Shown: positions 15,951-25,148, counted from the first letter of the stretch. The stretch: 37,576 bases of DNA from Sphingomonas faeni (GCF_024273235.1 NZ_JANBVH010000040.1:1-37576), one strand, 5' to 3'. A program made the numbers and translations. The notes: generated by a model not told the origin, from the letters alone.

Positions 15951-18900
15951 GTGCGCATATTTTACAGGTCGCGTTTGGCGGTCGCACTTGCCGTGCTGGT
16001 CTCCAGCGCCGCGTCGTTCACGGCCTCTGCGGGCACCGCAGCGAGCGACGGGCCCGTTGATCCGACCAAGCCGGTTCCGATCAAGGCGACGCCAGTAAAG
16101 GCGGGTGCCGCCGTCCCGATCATCGCGGTCGAGGCGAAAGCCGATTGGGTCCGCGATCGCCTGGTTCCGGAGGCTACCGCAGCGCGCGTCGAACAGGCGC
16201 AGAACGGTGTCGCCTATTTGCTGACGGACGAGCAGTACCGGACGCGGGCCGACGGGCATGACGACTGGTTCCGATCGGCGAGCAAGGTCACCAACCGGAG
16301 CGGGCTCGAGTCCGCCGGCCAGATCTCGGTGACCTACAATCCGAGCTTCGAGAGCGTCGCGCTGAATTTCGTCCACCTGATCCGCGACGGCAAGGTCATC
16401 GACCTGACTCACGAGACGCAGTTCCGCGTCGTCGAGCGCGAGAGCGACCTGGACGACGGCATCGTCAGCGGTACGCTGAAGGCGCTGGGCAATTTGCGCG
16501 ACGTCCGGGTCGGTGACATCGTCGATTACGCGACGACGGTGCATACGAGTACGCGCCTCTGGCCGAGCCATGGCTTCTATCATTTCTCGCAGCGGTATTC
16601 GGATCCGCTGGCGATGCGCGCGGTACGGCTCGTCTGGCCGGCGGGAATGACGCCGTCCTACAAGGCGATCAACAGCGATATCGTTTTTTCCCCGAGCAAG
16701 ACCGTGAGCAACACCGCGGGCAAGACCGCTGACGGAACCGAGTGGGAATGGATCGCGCAGGACCCGCCGGCCGCGAAAGGGGAGGACGACGTTCCCGCAA
16801 CCGCCTTCCAATGGGGCCGCGTCGACGTATCGACGATGAAGGAATGGGCGGAAGTGGCGCGCTGGGCGGGCGGACTGTACCAAGGCGACGAGAGCCTGCC
16901 CGCCGGTTTCGCCGCGCGCCTGGACGCCATCGCCTCGGCCTGGCCCAAGCCGGGCGATCGGCTGACCGAGGCGATGCGCTATGTCCAGGACAATGTCCGC
17001 TATGTCGGCGAGGAACTGGACGAGGGCTCCTACGTCCCGCGCCGCCCGAAAACCGTGATCGAGCGCGGCTATGGCGACTGCAAGGACAAGAGCCTGCTGC
17101 TTGCGGTCGCGTTGCGGCGGTTGGGGATCGACGCCGTACCGGCACTCGTCACCACTCGGGCGGGCGAGCGCCTGCCCGACCGGCTGCCGTCGCCGCTGGA
17201 GTTCGACCATGTGATCGTGCGGGCGGTTATCGACGGCAAGCCGATCTGGGTCGACGCCACCGGCGCGCATCGCGGCGGCCGCGGCGTCACGATCACGCCC
17301 TCCAATCTGGGCTATGCCTTGCCGATCCGCGCTGGTCAGACGGCGCTCGAACGGATCGACGGCTATGGCGAGCACGCCGGGCGCATGACCGTGCTCGAAC
17401 GGTTCACGATCGACGAGGCCGCCCCCGTCGCGCTGACGCTGCGGGTCGAGACGCGCTTTACCGATGCGCGCGCCGATACGACGCGCGCGCGCTGGGCTGC
17501 GAGTTCGCCGCGCAAACTCGCGGACGGCAATCTCGATTTCTACCGCCAGCGCTTCCCTGGGCTCGTCGAGAGCAAGCCGCTGGAACTCGGCGACGATCGC
17601 AACGGCAATGTGCTGACGATGGTCGAGAGCTACACCCTGCCGCACGAGGCGTTCGTCAAGGCCGGCCTCGGTACGAAGCTGACGACGCGTGCCTATGCGG
17701 TGCAGGGCATGCTGCCCGATCGACAGGCGAATCCCCGCGTCCAGCCACTCGCGCTGAACGATCACCTGGTGAACGATCAGACGATCGAGTTGCACGTTGC
17801 GGATCGCGTGCTCGAGGGCTTGGCGGATATCGATACGAAGGCCGGACCGGTCGCGTTCTCTCGCCAGACCACCAAGCTGCCCGATGGCCTGCGCATCGCG
17901 TATCGGATCTCCACCGGAGATCGCTCCGAAGTGACGGCGGGTGAAGCAGACCCCATCTATCGCCTGTCGGACCGGATCAAGGACGAGACCGCCATCGAAT
18001 TCTACCTGAACAAGGCGGCGCGGTCCTCGGCGACGCCGGTGGGTATCGACGTCGCGACCTGGTCGGCGATCAAGGCGGATATGGAGAAGGTCGTCGCGCT
18101 GACCCAGAAGGAGGACCAGCCGTCCAGGCTCGAAGCGCTGTCGCTGCTGGCCGTTGCATCCGCGAAGGTCCCGCATCCCTCGCCGGTTGCCGGGCTGATC
18201 GACGGTATCAAGGGTGCTATCCTCGCCGAGTTGCGGCGTCCCCAGGTTGCGCTGGCGGCGTTGCGATCGGGCACTGCGCAGTATGACGGCAATCCGACGG
18301 TGTATCGCCTGTGGATAGGGTACGAACTCGATCTCGGTACGGCGGAGACGGTTGCGCAGGCGATGCGACGGACCAGCATGGTCCAGCCCACGGTCATCGC
18401 GTCGCTCGATCCACTCTACACGCGTCTTGCGCTGCAAAAGGCAGCGGCGCTGCCACCCGAGACGCGCGAGGCGGTTCGTGGCGATATCTGCATCGCGCTT
18501 GCCCAGGGCGGCTGGCAGCAGGCGCCGCGCACCTCCTTCGGCAATGCGATGCTCGGCTGCGCAATCACCGCGCACAGCCTGCGCGGAAAATTGGTGGAGG
18601 CGCGCGCGCTCCTCGCACAGTCCCCTGCGACGGATACGCTGGTGACGCTGGCGATCGACCGGCGCCACCGGGCATTGTGGCCCGACGTCGACCGGTTCGG
18701 CCAGGACGGGTTTCGCAAAAGCCTGGATCAGGAATCCGCGCGGGCGGCGGCTGCGGTCGCGGCGGCGCCCGGGAATTACGAGACGATGATGACCCGCATG
18801 CAGATTTTGCGCGCGCTGGGCCGGTTCGATGAGGCGATCGTCGCGGGCAAGGCGCTGGCCGGCGACACGGCGAAGGTCGAGGTCGCGGGCAATGACGGGT

Positions 18901-19505
18901 TCTGGCTGGTCAACGAATATGCGTCCGATCTGCGGGCGAGCGGACGGATGGATGACGCGATCGCGGCGCTCGACGGGGTGCTGGCGCTAGGTACCGATCG
19001 CTATCCCGAACTCGTATCGTTGGAGATCAACCGCGCCGAGATGCTGACAGCCGCAGGACGCTACCAGGCAGGACTCGACAGTCTGGCCGAGCTGGAAAAG
19101 CACCCCGAGCGCATCAGCCCCTATGGCATGATGTGGGTATGGGCCAACCAGGCTTGCGGCATGCGCGCGCTGGGTCGGTTGGACGAGGCCAAGGCGAGGG
19201 AGGTCAAGCTCGCCGCCAAGCCCTCCGACAATTGGAGCGCGGCGACGGCGGCAGTTGCCTGCCGGAACGACGCGCAGGCGATCGCCGACCTGCTCGTCGC
19301 CCGCCTGCGTGACGACGATGCGCGATCGGGCGTGATGGGGCTGTTCGTCGAATTCGGCGTGCCAGAGGCGCGCACGCCGTTCGAGACCGCCCGTCGCGAT
19401 GCGCTGGCCCGGGGGCGCGCCTTGCCCGCGGTCCAGGCGGAATTCGCGAAATTCGGCCGGACCGTCCGCTACGCGGGGACGATGCAGGGCTGGAGCGATT
19501 ATTGA
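15951..19505 (+). CDS. large periplasmic DUF3857/transglutaminase-like protein with TPR-like C terminus
   Basis: A 1,184-residue protein that starts with GTG 15951 and a signal peptide (LAVALAVLVSSAASFTASA). Residues ~60-280 are a DUF3857 domain. A transglutaminase-like core follows with the triad Cys377 (YGDCKDK), His420 (EFDHVIV) and Asp435 (WVDAT). The second half (~650-1180) is alpha-helical, with repeated short helices of TPR type (ALGRFDEAIVAGKAL, ASGRMDDAIAALDGVLALG, ALGRLDEAKAREV). Most DUF3857-transglutaminase proteins are ~600-700 residues, so this is a long version. A role in envelope protein processing is likely but not shown. It converges with the L,D-transpeptidase gene, the stops being only 30 bp apart, and has host codon use. 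Confidence 0.85.
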   Translation: MRIFYRSRLAVALAVLVSSAASFTASAGTAASDGPVDPTKPVPIKATPVKAGAAVPIIAVEAKADWVRDRLVPEATAARVEQAQNGVAYLLTDEQYRTRADGHDDWFRSASKVTNRSGLESAGQISVTYNPSFESVALNFVHLIRDGKVIDLTHETQFRVVERESDLDDGIVSGTLKALGNLRDVRVGDIVDYATTVHTSTRLWPSHGFYHFSQRYSDPLAMRAVRLVWPAGMTPSYKAINSDIVFSPSKTVSNTAGKTADGTEWEWIAQDPPAAKGEDDVPATAFQWGRVDVSTMKEWAEVARWAGGLYQGDESLPAGFAARLDAIASAWPKPGDRLTEAMRYVQDNVRYVGEELDEGSYVPRRPKTVIERGYGDCKDKSLLLAVALRRLGIDAVPALVTTRAGERLPDRLPSPLEFDHVIVRAVIDGKPIWVDATGAHRGGRGVTITPSNLGYALPIRAGQTALERIDGYGEHAGRMTVLERFTIDEAAPVALTLRVETRFTDARADTTRARWAASSPRKLADGNLDFYRQRFPGLVESKPLELGDDRNGNVLTMVESYTLPHEAFVKAGLGTKLTTRAYAVQGMLPDRQANPRVQPLALNDHLVNDQTIELHVADRVLEGLADIDTKAGPVAFSRQTTKLPDGLRIAYRISTGDRSEVTAGEADPIYRLSDRIKDETAIEFYLNKAARSSATPVGIDVATWSAIKADMEKVVALTQKEDQPSRLEALSLLAVASAKVPHPSPVAGLIDGIKGAILAELRRPQVALAALRSGTAQYDGNPTVYRLWIGYELDLGTAETVAQAMRRTSMVQPTVIASLDPLYTRLALQKAAALPPETREAVRGDICIALAQGGWQQAPRTSFGNAMLGCAITAHSLRGKLVEARALLAQSPATDTLVTLAIDRRHRALWPDVDRFGQDGFRKSLDQESARAAAAVAAAPGNYETMMTRMQILRALGRFDEAIVAGKALAGDTAKVEVAGNDGFWLVNEYASDLRASGRMDDAIAALDGVLALGTDRYPELVSLEINRAEMLTAAGRYQAGLDSLAELEKHPERISPYGMMWVWANQACGMRALGRLDEAKAREVKLAAKPSDNWSAATAAVACRNDAQAIADLLVARLRDDDARSGVMGLFVEFGVPEARTPFETARRDALARGRALPAVQAEFAKFGRTVRYAGTMQGWSDY

Positions 19506-19535
19506 CGGTCCAGCGACCAGGCGTTCGAACCGAAC

Positions 19536-21110
19536 TCAGGGCCCGATATCGATCGCCTGCGCCTCCGCCCGCTTTGCAGACGCCCTGGTGAACCCGAGCT
19601 GTTCCGCGATCGGATCGTTCCAGCCATAGGGGTCGGTGCGGAACGCGACCCGCCCGCCTTCGTCGACATAGACGTTGTGATACAGCAGCCGGACCGGGAT
19701 ACGGCGCGGCAACGGCACGAACGTCATCTCGCCCGAGGCCTGCGCTGTCTGCCACGCCTCGGTGACGCCCTCGTCCTCGGCGAGCATCTGCGCGAACCCC
19801 AGCGCATCCTCGACCCGGACGCAGCCGTGGCTCAGATGACGCTGGCTGCGCTCGAACAGCCCCGGCGCGGAGGTGTCGTGGAGATAGATCGCCTGGTCGT
19901 TCGCCATGTCGAACTTGACCAGCCCCAGCGCGTTGCTCGGCCCCGGCTGCTGGACGATCCAGCCATCGCGCACGACCATGTTGTGCTCGGCGAGATAGTC
20001 CTCGCCGACATTGGCCATCTCGCCATTCTGGATCGATTTCGGCACCGTCCATGTGGGATTGGCGACAAGGCGATAGATCGGCGACGACAGCGCCGGCGTC
20101 TCGCGGCCGGGTTCGCCGACGATCACCTTGCGCTGATCGACCACCGCGCCGTCGCGATAATACCGCAGCTGCGCGGCGGCGGTGTTGACGTCGATCCGCG
20201 TCGCCGGTGGCGTCCGCGTCAGCCAGCGCCGCCGCTCGAGCCCGACCGCGAGCGCGCGTGCCCGGTCGCCCGCACCGAGATTGAGCACCTTCAACGTCTC
20301 GGGCCCGACCACCCCATCCGCGGCGATGCCGTAATCGGTCTGAAGTCCCTTGAGCGCGTCGGCGATCGCCTGCGTGTAGAGCATCGGAGCGGGCGTGGAC
20401 CGGGCGGCTGGCGGGGCAGCGACTGGCGGGGCAACGGCTGGCGGGGCAGCGGCCAGCGGATCGGCGGCCAGCGGATCAGGGGCCAGCGGATCAGGGGCAG
20501 CCGACAACGGGCCCGCGGCGGTCGGCAGATAGCCGCTCTCGGTCAGCTGCTCGACGATCGTCGGCACACGCGCGTCGCGATTGCCGACGCGGATCACGCC
20601 CGACGGGATGGCCTGTACCGGCGTCGCGACAGTCGCCTTGGCGCTGAACGCGAGATAGGCGTCCGACAGCGCCTTGTACTCGGCATCCTGCGGCGCCAGT
20701 CTGTCGAACCATGCGGCGAGATCGCCCTTGGCCAGCGCCCGTGCGAGACCGGCGGCCAGGTCCGCCTTGGGGCGGGGCAGGGTGTAGACCTCGTGGAGCG
20801 TTGCCGGATCGACGCGGCCCTGCGCAAGCGCCGTGGCATAGTCGAGCGCTGCCTTGGTCCGGGCTGCGTCGATGTCCGCCGGCGTTGCACCATCCGCCGG
20901 ATCGGCCAGGAAGACGACATGATCGAGGCCATGTCGCGCGCGGTCGGCGAGCACTTGCGCGAACGCTGCGACGTTCGCGGCCGACCATGCCGCGCGCGCG
21001 GCTTTCGAGGCCGGGATGCTGGCAGTCTGGGCGTCGGCCAAGCCGCCCGACACGGCGAGAAGCGGCATCGAGCACAGGGCGAGTCGAACTCGCAGGGTCA
21101 TTATCTTCAT
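19536..21110 (-). CDS. YcbB-type L,D-transpeptidase
   Basis: A 524-residue murein cross-linking enzyme. Order: signal peptide (ALCSMPLLAVSGGLADA), scaffold domain (~36-160), a proline/alanine linker made of 5-residue repeats (~200-240), a peptidoglycan-binding domain (LKGLQTDYGIAADGVVGPETLKVLN, ~252-278) and a YkuD catalytic domain with HGCVRV (His428, Cys430 nucleophile). The order scaffold-PG-binding-YkuD is that of YcbB/LdtD. It makes 3-3 cross-links between peptidoglycan stems in the periplasm. ATG 21110 gives the signal peptide. The linker length, coded by tandem repeats, is likely to vary between strains. Highly confident of family and active site. Confidence 0.95.
   Translation of the reverse strand: MKIMTLRVRLALCSMPLLAVSGGLADAQTASIPASKAARAAWSAANVAAFAQVLADRARHGLDHVVFLADPADGATPADIDAARTKAALDYATALAQGRVDPATLHEVYTLPRPKADLAAGLARALAKGDLAAWFDRLAPQDAEYKALSDAYLAFSAKATVATPVQAIPSGVIRVGNRDARVPTIVEQLTESGYLPTAAGPLSAAPDPLAPDPLAADPLAAAPPAVAPPVAAPPAARSTPAPMLYTQAIADALKGLQTDYGIAADGVVGPETLKVLNLGAGDRARALAVGLERRRWLTRTPPATRIDVNTAAAQLRYYRDGAVVDQRKVIVGEPGRETPALSSPIYRLVANPTWTVPKSIQNGEMANVGEDYLAEHNMVVRDGWIVQQPGPSNALGLVKFDMANDQAIYLHDTSAPGLFERSQRHLSHGCVRVEDALGFAQMLAEDEGVTEAWQTAQASGEMTFVPLPRRIPVRLLYHNVYVDEGGRVAFRTDPYGWNDPIAEQLGFTRASAKRAEAQAIDIGP
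20408..20497 (-). repeat. six 15-bp tandem repeats inside the L,D-transpeptidase linker
   Basis: Three units of CTGGCGGGGCAGCGG type are followed by three of CCAGCGGATCAGGGG type (plus-strand reading), each 15 bp, coding 5-residue Ala/Pro-rich and Asp-Pro-Leu-Ala units. The 15-bp period keeps the frame, so slippage would change only linker length. Confidence 0.85.
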
Positions 21111-21230
21111 GGGCGCTCAACGTGCAAGGCGACGTATCGGGTCAGACCGCTGGTGAAAGTTCAGCCGATCGCATGGAATCGACCGGTCCGCGTCTGCCTC
21201 TCAAGATCATGAATTCGCCGGCTTATGCTA

Positions 21231-21419
21231 TCAAGATTGTGACCGCGCATGATACATCCCGGCGAACTTGCGGTGCAGCGACCGTGTGCTGGCATCCGTC
21301 GCGATCGCCGCGCGGTGCTCGTGCCATTCGGCGCGTTGCAGGTAATAGGCAGCATCGACCTCCGTCTCCGCCTCCACTACGTCGAGCCCGGCCAAACCGG
21401 CGTTTCGTCCATCCGTCAT
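21231..21419 (-). CDS. small conserved alphaproteobacterial protein (62 aa)
   Basis: The product contains AAYYLQRAEWHEHRAAIATDASTRSLHRKFAGMYHARSQ, the pattern of a widespread ~60-residue helical protein in Sphingomonadales (YYLxRAExE...A...SxxHxxLAxxY). The function is unknown. ATG 21419 has GAGG about ten bases upstream; a GTG one codon earlier is also open. It lies 120 bp before the L,D-transpeptidase gene on the same strand and could be co-transcribed. Moderately sure that it is a real gene because of the family-like sequence. Confidence 0.65.
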   Translation of the reverse strand: MTDGRNAGLAGLDVVEAETEVDAAYYLQRAEWHEHRAAIATDASTRSLHRKFAGMYHARSQS

Positions 21420-21506
21420 CACGCTTTCGCCTCATCCCGTTTTTCCGCGTCTTACAGGCAACAAACGCGCGCCGCGTGATCCGAAAGCACTAGTGGTGGG
21501 GGTAGA

Positions 21507-22778
21507 TTACGCGTCATCGCGGGCGCGATCGGGGCGCTCGCCCCATGCCTGACGGTACGCCTGCGCGAAGGCGGCAAGCGCGTCCGGATCCTCCATCTTC
21601 GCCTTCGCCCGCGCCATGCTGCGGGTCGCGAGCGACTGGATCTCGTCGCGCGCGCCGGGAAGCGCGTGATGCAGCGCCGCCAGCGTGGCGATGAGCCGGA
21701 TCGTCACCTCGGTCTCCTCGCTTCCCTCGCGGAGGATAGGCCGAAACGCGTCGGTCAACATATCCGCCGTCGTCGGCCGGGGAAGGTGGACGCGCGGTCG
21801 CGACGACGCGCCATCCGCGTCGATCCGATCGACCGGCAGGTTGAGCAGTACCCGCAGCAATGCGTTCAGCACCTCGATCGCGGTGCCGGGATCGTTGGTC
21901 GCGGGCGCCAGGGCGCGGCTGGCGATCTCGGATAGCGCGATCAGGCCGAGACGCGGGTCCTGATCGAAGGTCCGATGCCGCTCGATCGTGAACGCGCGCA
22001 GCAGCGCGTCGCGGGCCGTGTCGTCGATCTGTCCCTCGACATGCACGAGGTCGCGGTGCGGGTGGACCATCGATCCCGGCAGTGCGGCGACATGGATCAC
22101 GACATCGCAGCGCGCGGCGATCGCGCCAAGCGCGGTCACGTCGATATGCGTCACGTATCCCGTCGTCTTGCCGCGAATCGCGACGGCATCGGCAGGCACC
22201 GCGATGGCAGGGCGACCGCCGAGATGCGGCGCCTTCGCAAAACCCGCCATCGCCTCGGCGGCGGCGTTCTCGACCCGGTCGATGACGTCGGACATCCGGC
22301 CGAACGCTGTGATGTGCGCGATCCAGCGGAGCAGCGTCACGACCACCCAGATGACGATCAGGACGGTCGCGCCGAACAGGATGATGCGTCCGTCGCTGCC
22401 GTAAGCATGGGTCTGGAGACCGATGATCCCGACGATCGAAAAGACGAACGCGCCGAGAAAGGTGGACAGCGCGTTCTGAGAGGTGGGGTCGTTGATCAGC
22501 AGCTGCGTCGCGCGCGGCGTCGCCAGTTGCGTCGCCGACGAATAGGCGCTGACCATCGCCGTCAGCGAGAAGGTCGTCACTGCCAGCATGCTCGACGCCA
22601 TGATCTGCAGGATCGTGCCGACCGCGTCCTGGCCAAGATCCGCGCCGAACGCATATGGCAGATAGGGGGAGATCGCGCCCGACAGGATCGCCAGTCCAAC
22701 GCTCAACAGGCTGATCAGCGCCGCCCTGAACCAGATCTTCCGAACGACCCGTCGCAGGATCCAGGACCATTTGCTCAC
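21507..22778 (-). CDS. DUF2254 family membrane protein
   Basis: A 423-residue protein. Four hydrophobic segments occupy the first ~170 residues (AALISLLSVGLAILSGAI; ILQIMASSMLAVTTFSLTAMV; STFLGAFVFSIVGIIGL; ILFGATVLIVIWVVVTLL). The soluble C-terminal part has GYVTHIDVTAL, HIDV-type beta repeats and RAFTIERHRTFDQDPRLGLIALSEIASRALAPATNDPGTAI, the conserved DUF2254 block. Function unknown. The frame is open much further upstream, but GTG 22778 is preceded by GAGGAAGAA and gives the family start (VSKWSWILRR). It is divergent from the LOV kinase gene across a 222-bp region with a perfect palindrome. Confidence 0.85.
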   Translation of the reverse strand: MSKWSWILRRVVRKIWFRAALISLLSVGLAILSGAISPYLPYAFGADLGQDAVGTILQIMASSMLAVTTFSLTAMVSAYSSATQLATPRATQLLINDPTSQNALSTFLGAFVFSIVGIIGLQTHAYGSDGRIILFGATVLIVIWVVVTLLRWIAHITAFGRMSDVIDRVENAAAEAMAGFAKAPHLGGRPAIAVPADAVAIRGKTTGYVTHIDVTALGAIAARCDVVIHVAALPGSMVHPHRDLVHVEGQIDDTARDALLRAFTIERHRTFDQDPRLGLIALSEIASRALAPATNDPGTAIEVLNALLRVLLNLPVDRIDADGASSRPRVHLPRPTTADMLTDAFRPILREGSEETEVTIRLIATLAALHHALPGARDEIQSLATRSMARAKAKMEDPDALAAFAQAYRQAWGERPDRARDDA

Positions 22779-22935
22779 GCGTTCTTCCTCGATGCGAGAT
22801 TTGGGGCCAACATCCGGGACCGATCTTGGCCAGGTAGCTAAGTCGTGGAACGAACCCCGGCCCGATCGGCTCCTGTGGGTTCCTCGCACCGCCGGTTGAC
22901 ATCGCGCGTCATCTGTCCCCATCCGGTTGTCATCG

Positions 22936-22950
22936 ACGCAGAATCTGCGT
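22936..22950. promoter_or_regulatory. perfect palindrome, possible operator
   Basis: ACGCAGA-A-TCTGCGT is a 7+1+7 perfect inverted repeat, 51 bases before ATG 23001 and in the divergent region between the DUF2254 and LOV-kinase genes. Position and symmetry suit a regulator site; the regulator is unknown. Confidence 0.4.
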
Positions 22951-23000
22951 ACCAGAGTGGCGATTTGGAACAGAGCGAGAACCCAGAACGGTCGCAAGAC

Positions 23001-24446
23001 ATGGACGCCGAGCGTATCGCGGCGATCGCCGTATTCGATCGTTCGCTCGACACGTCGGACCCGTTCGTCGCCGGCTTTCACGATGCCGCGCTGGCGATGG
23101 TGATCAGTGACCCCACGCTGTCGGACAATCCGATCCTGCATGTGAACGCCGCGTTCGAACGGCTGACCGGCTATGATCGCCACGAGATCGTCGGGCGCAA
23201 CTGCCGCTTTCTGCAGGGGCCGCAAACCGGCGGAGATGACGTCGGCCGGATCCGCGAGGCAGTGGCGCAGCCGGCCCGCATCGAGACCGATATCCTCAAC
23301 TATCGGAAGGACGGGACGCCGTTCTGGAACCGGCTGCTGGTGGCGCCGGTGTTCGATCACAACCGCCACCTGCGCTATTTCATCGCATCACAGAACGACG
23401 TCACGCTCGAGCGCGAGACGCTGGTTTCGCTGGCGGCGGAACAGCGTGCGCTGGAGGCATCCGCTGCGGAAACACGCGCGAGCCTGGCCGATAGTGCGGC
23501 GCGGCTGCAATTCGCCCTGAAGGCCGGGCGGCTGGGGGCCTGGACGTTCGATCCGGTCAGCCAGCATCTCGATGCGTCGCCGGGCTGCAAGATCGTCTTC
23601 GGCTACCAGCCCGATGCCCCGTTCGGCTATGCCGAGTTCGTCGGCGTGTTGCACCCGGAGGATCGGGCCCGCGTTCTGGCGGCGATCGCGGAGACGGTCG
23701 AGACCGGGCGCGACTACGACATCGAATACCGCGTGATCACGCCCGATGGCGATGTCCGCTGGGTCGCGATCCGCGGGGAGCTGCTGTTGCGGGCCGACGG
23801 CACCGCGCTGTCGATGACCGGGTTCTCGACCGATATCAGCGAGCGCAAACGCGTCGAGGAACATCGGGCGCTGCTGGCCGGTGAACTCACCCACCGCGTC
23901 AAGAACACGCTCGCCACCGTCAGTGCGATCGTCAACCAGACACTGCGCGATGCCGCCACCCTGTCCGAGGCACGCGACGCGATCGGCGCGCGGATCGGTT
24001 CCTTGGCCGTGGCACACGACCTGCTGCTGCGGGACGAGGTGGAGGGGGCGACGATCGCCGATATCCTCGCGGGGGTCATGGCGCCGTTCGACGATGGGCG
24101 GGGGCGGCTGTTCTCCGTGTCGGGACCGGACGTGCGGCTGGAGCCACGCGTGACGCTCGCTTTGTCGATGGCGCTCCACGAACTGGCCACCAACGCCAGC
24201 AAATATGGCGCGCTGAGCGTCGAGGGCGGTCATGTCACGATCGGCTGGAGCGTCGGAATCGGCGATGGCGGTCGGCGGCTGGCGTTCCGCTGGGAGGAAA
24301 CGGGTGGGCCGGTGGTCGCCCCGCCGACCAGGACCGGCTTCGGATCGCGGATGATCGAGCGCGTGCTCGGCCAGCACCTGCGCGGAACCTCGAAGGTCGA
24401 TTATCGTCCGGCCGGCGTCGTGTTCACGATCGACGCGCCTTTCTAG
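23001..24446 (+). CDS. LOV-PAS HWE-family blue-light histidine kinase
   Basis: A 481-residue soluble kinase. Residues ~25-135 are a LOV domain with the exact photoactive motif GRNCRFLQ (Cys68 forms the FMN adduct in blue light) and the later FFN-like FWNRLLVAPVF and YFIASQNDVT. A coiled coil (~136-165) and a second PAS domain (~170-285) follow. The HWE kinase core has His298 (THRVKNTL), ELATNASKYGAL and FRWEETGGP, the H and WE signatures that name the family. No receiver domain is attached. The frame opens at 22845, but ATG 23001 yields the usual LOV N terminus; no strong ribosome site is seen. In alphaproteobacteria such kinases often feed the PhyR/EcfG stress pathway, an inference here. Confidence 0.92.
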   Translation: MDAERIAAIAVFDRSLDTSDPFVAGFHDAALAMVISDPTLSDNPILHVNAAFERLTGYDRHEIVGRNCRFLQGPQTGGDDVGRIREAVAQPARIETDILNYRKDGTPFWNRLLVAPVFDHNRHLRYFIASQNDVTLERETLVSLAAEQRALEASAAETRASLADSAARLQFALKAGRLGAWTFDPVSQHLDASPGCKIVFGYQPDAPFGYAEFVGVLHPEDRARVLAAIAETVETGRDYDIEYRVITPDGDVRWVAIRGELLLRADGTALSMTGFSTDISERKRVEEHRALLAGELTHRVKNTLATVSAIVNQTLRDAATLSEARDAIGARIGSLAVAHDLLLRDEVEGATIADILAGVMAPFDDGRGRLFSVSGPDVRLEPRVTLALSMALHELATNASKYGALSVEGGHVTIGWSVGIGDGGRRLAFRWEETGGPVVAPPTRTGFGSRMIERVLGQHLRGTSKVDYRPAGVVFTIDAPF

Positions 24447-24457
24447 GTGCGGTCTTG

Positions 24458-24802
24458 ATGGCTGCGACCGCCGTCCCGACGACTCCCGATGGGCGCTATA
24501 TCGTCGTGCGCGGACGGTTATGGCGCAAGGCCAACCCCCATCTGTCCGAGATCGAGCGAACCCGGCTGGTCAAGCGGCTGATGGAGGCGCGTCGCGACGT
24601 GGCCAAGGCGAAACGGATCAAGGATGCGGACCTGGAGAAGGCTGCGCACGCGGCCGTCGACGAAGCCAAGCATGCGCTGGGCGAGCGGGGGCCGGTCTGG
24701 TGGGACGGCGGGGCGCCGGATTTCAATCGGCATATGGCGCGAACGACGCCCTATGCCGACTGGTTCGCTGCACTGGGGGACGATGCGGATGGGCCGACCT
24801 GA
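24458..24802 (+). CDS. small conserved protein of unknown function (114 aa)
   Basis: Starts with ATG 24458, 11 bases after the kinase stop, so probably in the same operon. The sequence has DGRYIVVRGRLWRKANPHLSE, then a charged helical stretch (RLVKRLMEARRDVAKAKR) and RGPVWWDGGAPDFNRHMARTTPYADW. I recall this pattern as a widespread alphaproteobacterial protein without known function. There is no signal peptide or membrane segment. The linkage to a light-sensing kinase is by position only. The 3' end contains one arm of a 9-bp inverted repeat (CGATGCGGA 24781-24789 with TCCGCATCG 24810-24818) that may help to end transcription between the convergent genes. Confidence 0.75.
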   Translation: MAATAVPTTPDGRYIVVRGRLWRKANPHLSEIERTRLVKRLMEARRDVAKAKRIKDADLEKAAHAAVDEAKHALGERGPVWWDGGAPDFNRHMARTTPYADWFAALGDDADGPT

Positions 24803-24842
24803 GGGCATCTCCGCATCGTCCATGGGTATTGGCTGAAGGCTA

Positions 24843-25148
24843 TCAGGCCTTGGCTACGTCGCTCGCGTCGAATTCGGCAAAAGCCTTCTTCACTTCGGCG
24901 GCGCGGGCATCGTCGGCGATGTCGACGGACACGATGAGCCGGCCTTCGAGTGCGGCGTCGTCACGCGAGTCCGGCGTCGGATCGCGACCCTCGGTGTCGG
25001 CCCCGGCCTCTTCGCTTCCCACGCTGTTCGCGCTGCCATCGGTGGTGATGAAGATGTCGGTCCGTTCGATGCCCTGCTCCTGGACGAGGCGCTCGACGGT
25101 CATCTCGGCTTCGCGGCGGGTATCGAACTTGGCGGTGAATGTCGGCAC
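24843..25148 (-). CDS. small acidic stress-type protein (101 aa), unknown function
   Basis: The product begins (V)PTFTAKFDTRREAEMTVERLVQEQGIERTDIFITTDG, has an acidic middle and ends IVSVDIADDARAAEVKKAFAEFDASD, a beta-alpha-beta pattern like that of heat-stress YflT-type domains. The frame is open upstream, but GTG 25148 has AGGAG about seven bases ahead and gives a compact protein. An EcfG-like promoter lies 29 bases upstream. It follows the hybrid kinase gene on the same strand but has its own leader. I recall sphingomonad homologues but no function. Confidence 0.7.
   Translation of the reverse strand: MPTFTAKFDTRREAEMTVERLVQEQGIERTDIFITTDGSANSVGSEEAGADTEGRDPTPDSRDDAALEGRLIVSVDIADDARAAEVKKAFAEFDASDVAKA

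Noticed and set aside
15930..18668. 912-codon open frame on the minus strand
   Set aside because: It is antisense to the DUF3857/transglutaminase gene, which has a clear signal peptide and triad. The antisense product is an Arg-rich low-information sequence, typical of GC-rich shadow frames.
20408..20497. Tandem repeats considered as a CRISPR-like array
   Set aside because: The units are contiguous without spacers, in frame, and inside a protein linker.
19677..21212. 511-codon open frame on the plus strand
   Set aside because: Antisense to the L,D-transpeptidase, which carries the HGCVRV active site; the plus-strand product is Arg-rich and unrecognisable.
24781..24818. 9-bp inverted repeat as a bidirectional terminator
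   Set aside because: The loop is 20 bases and there is no T run on either side; one arm lies within the coding end at 24802, so it is mentioned only with that gene.
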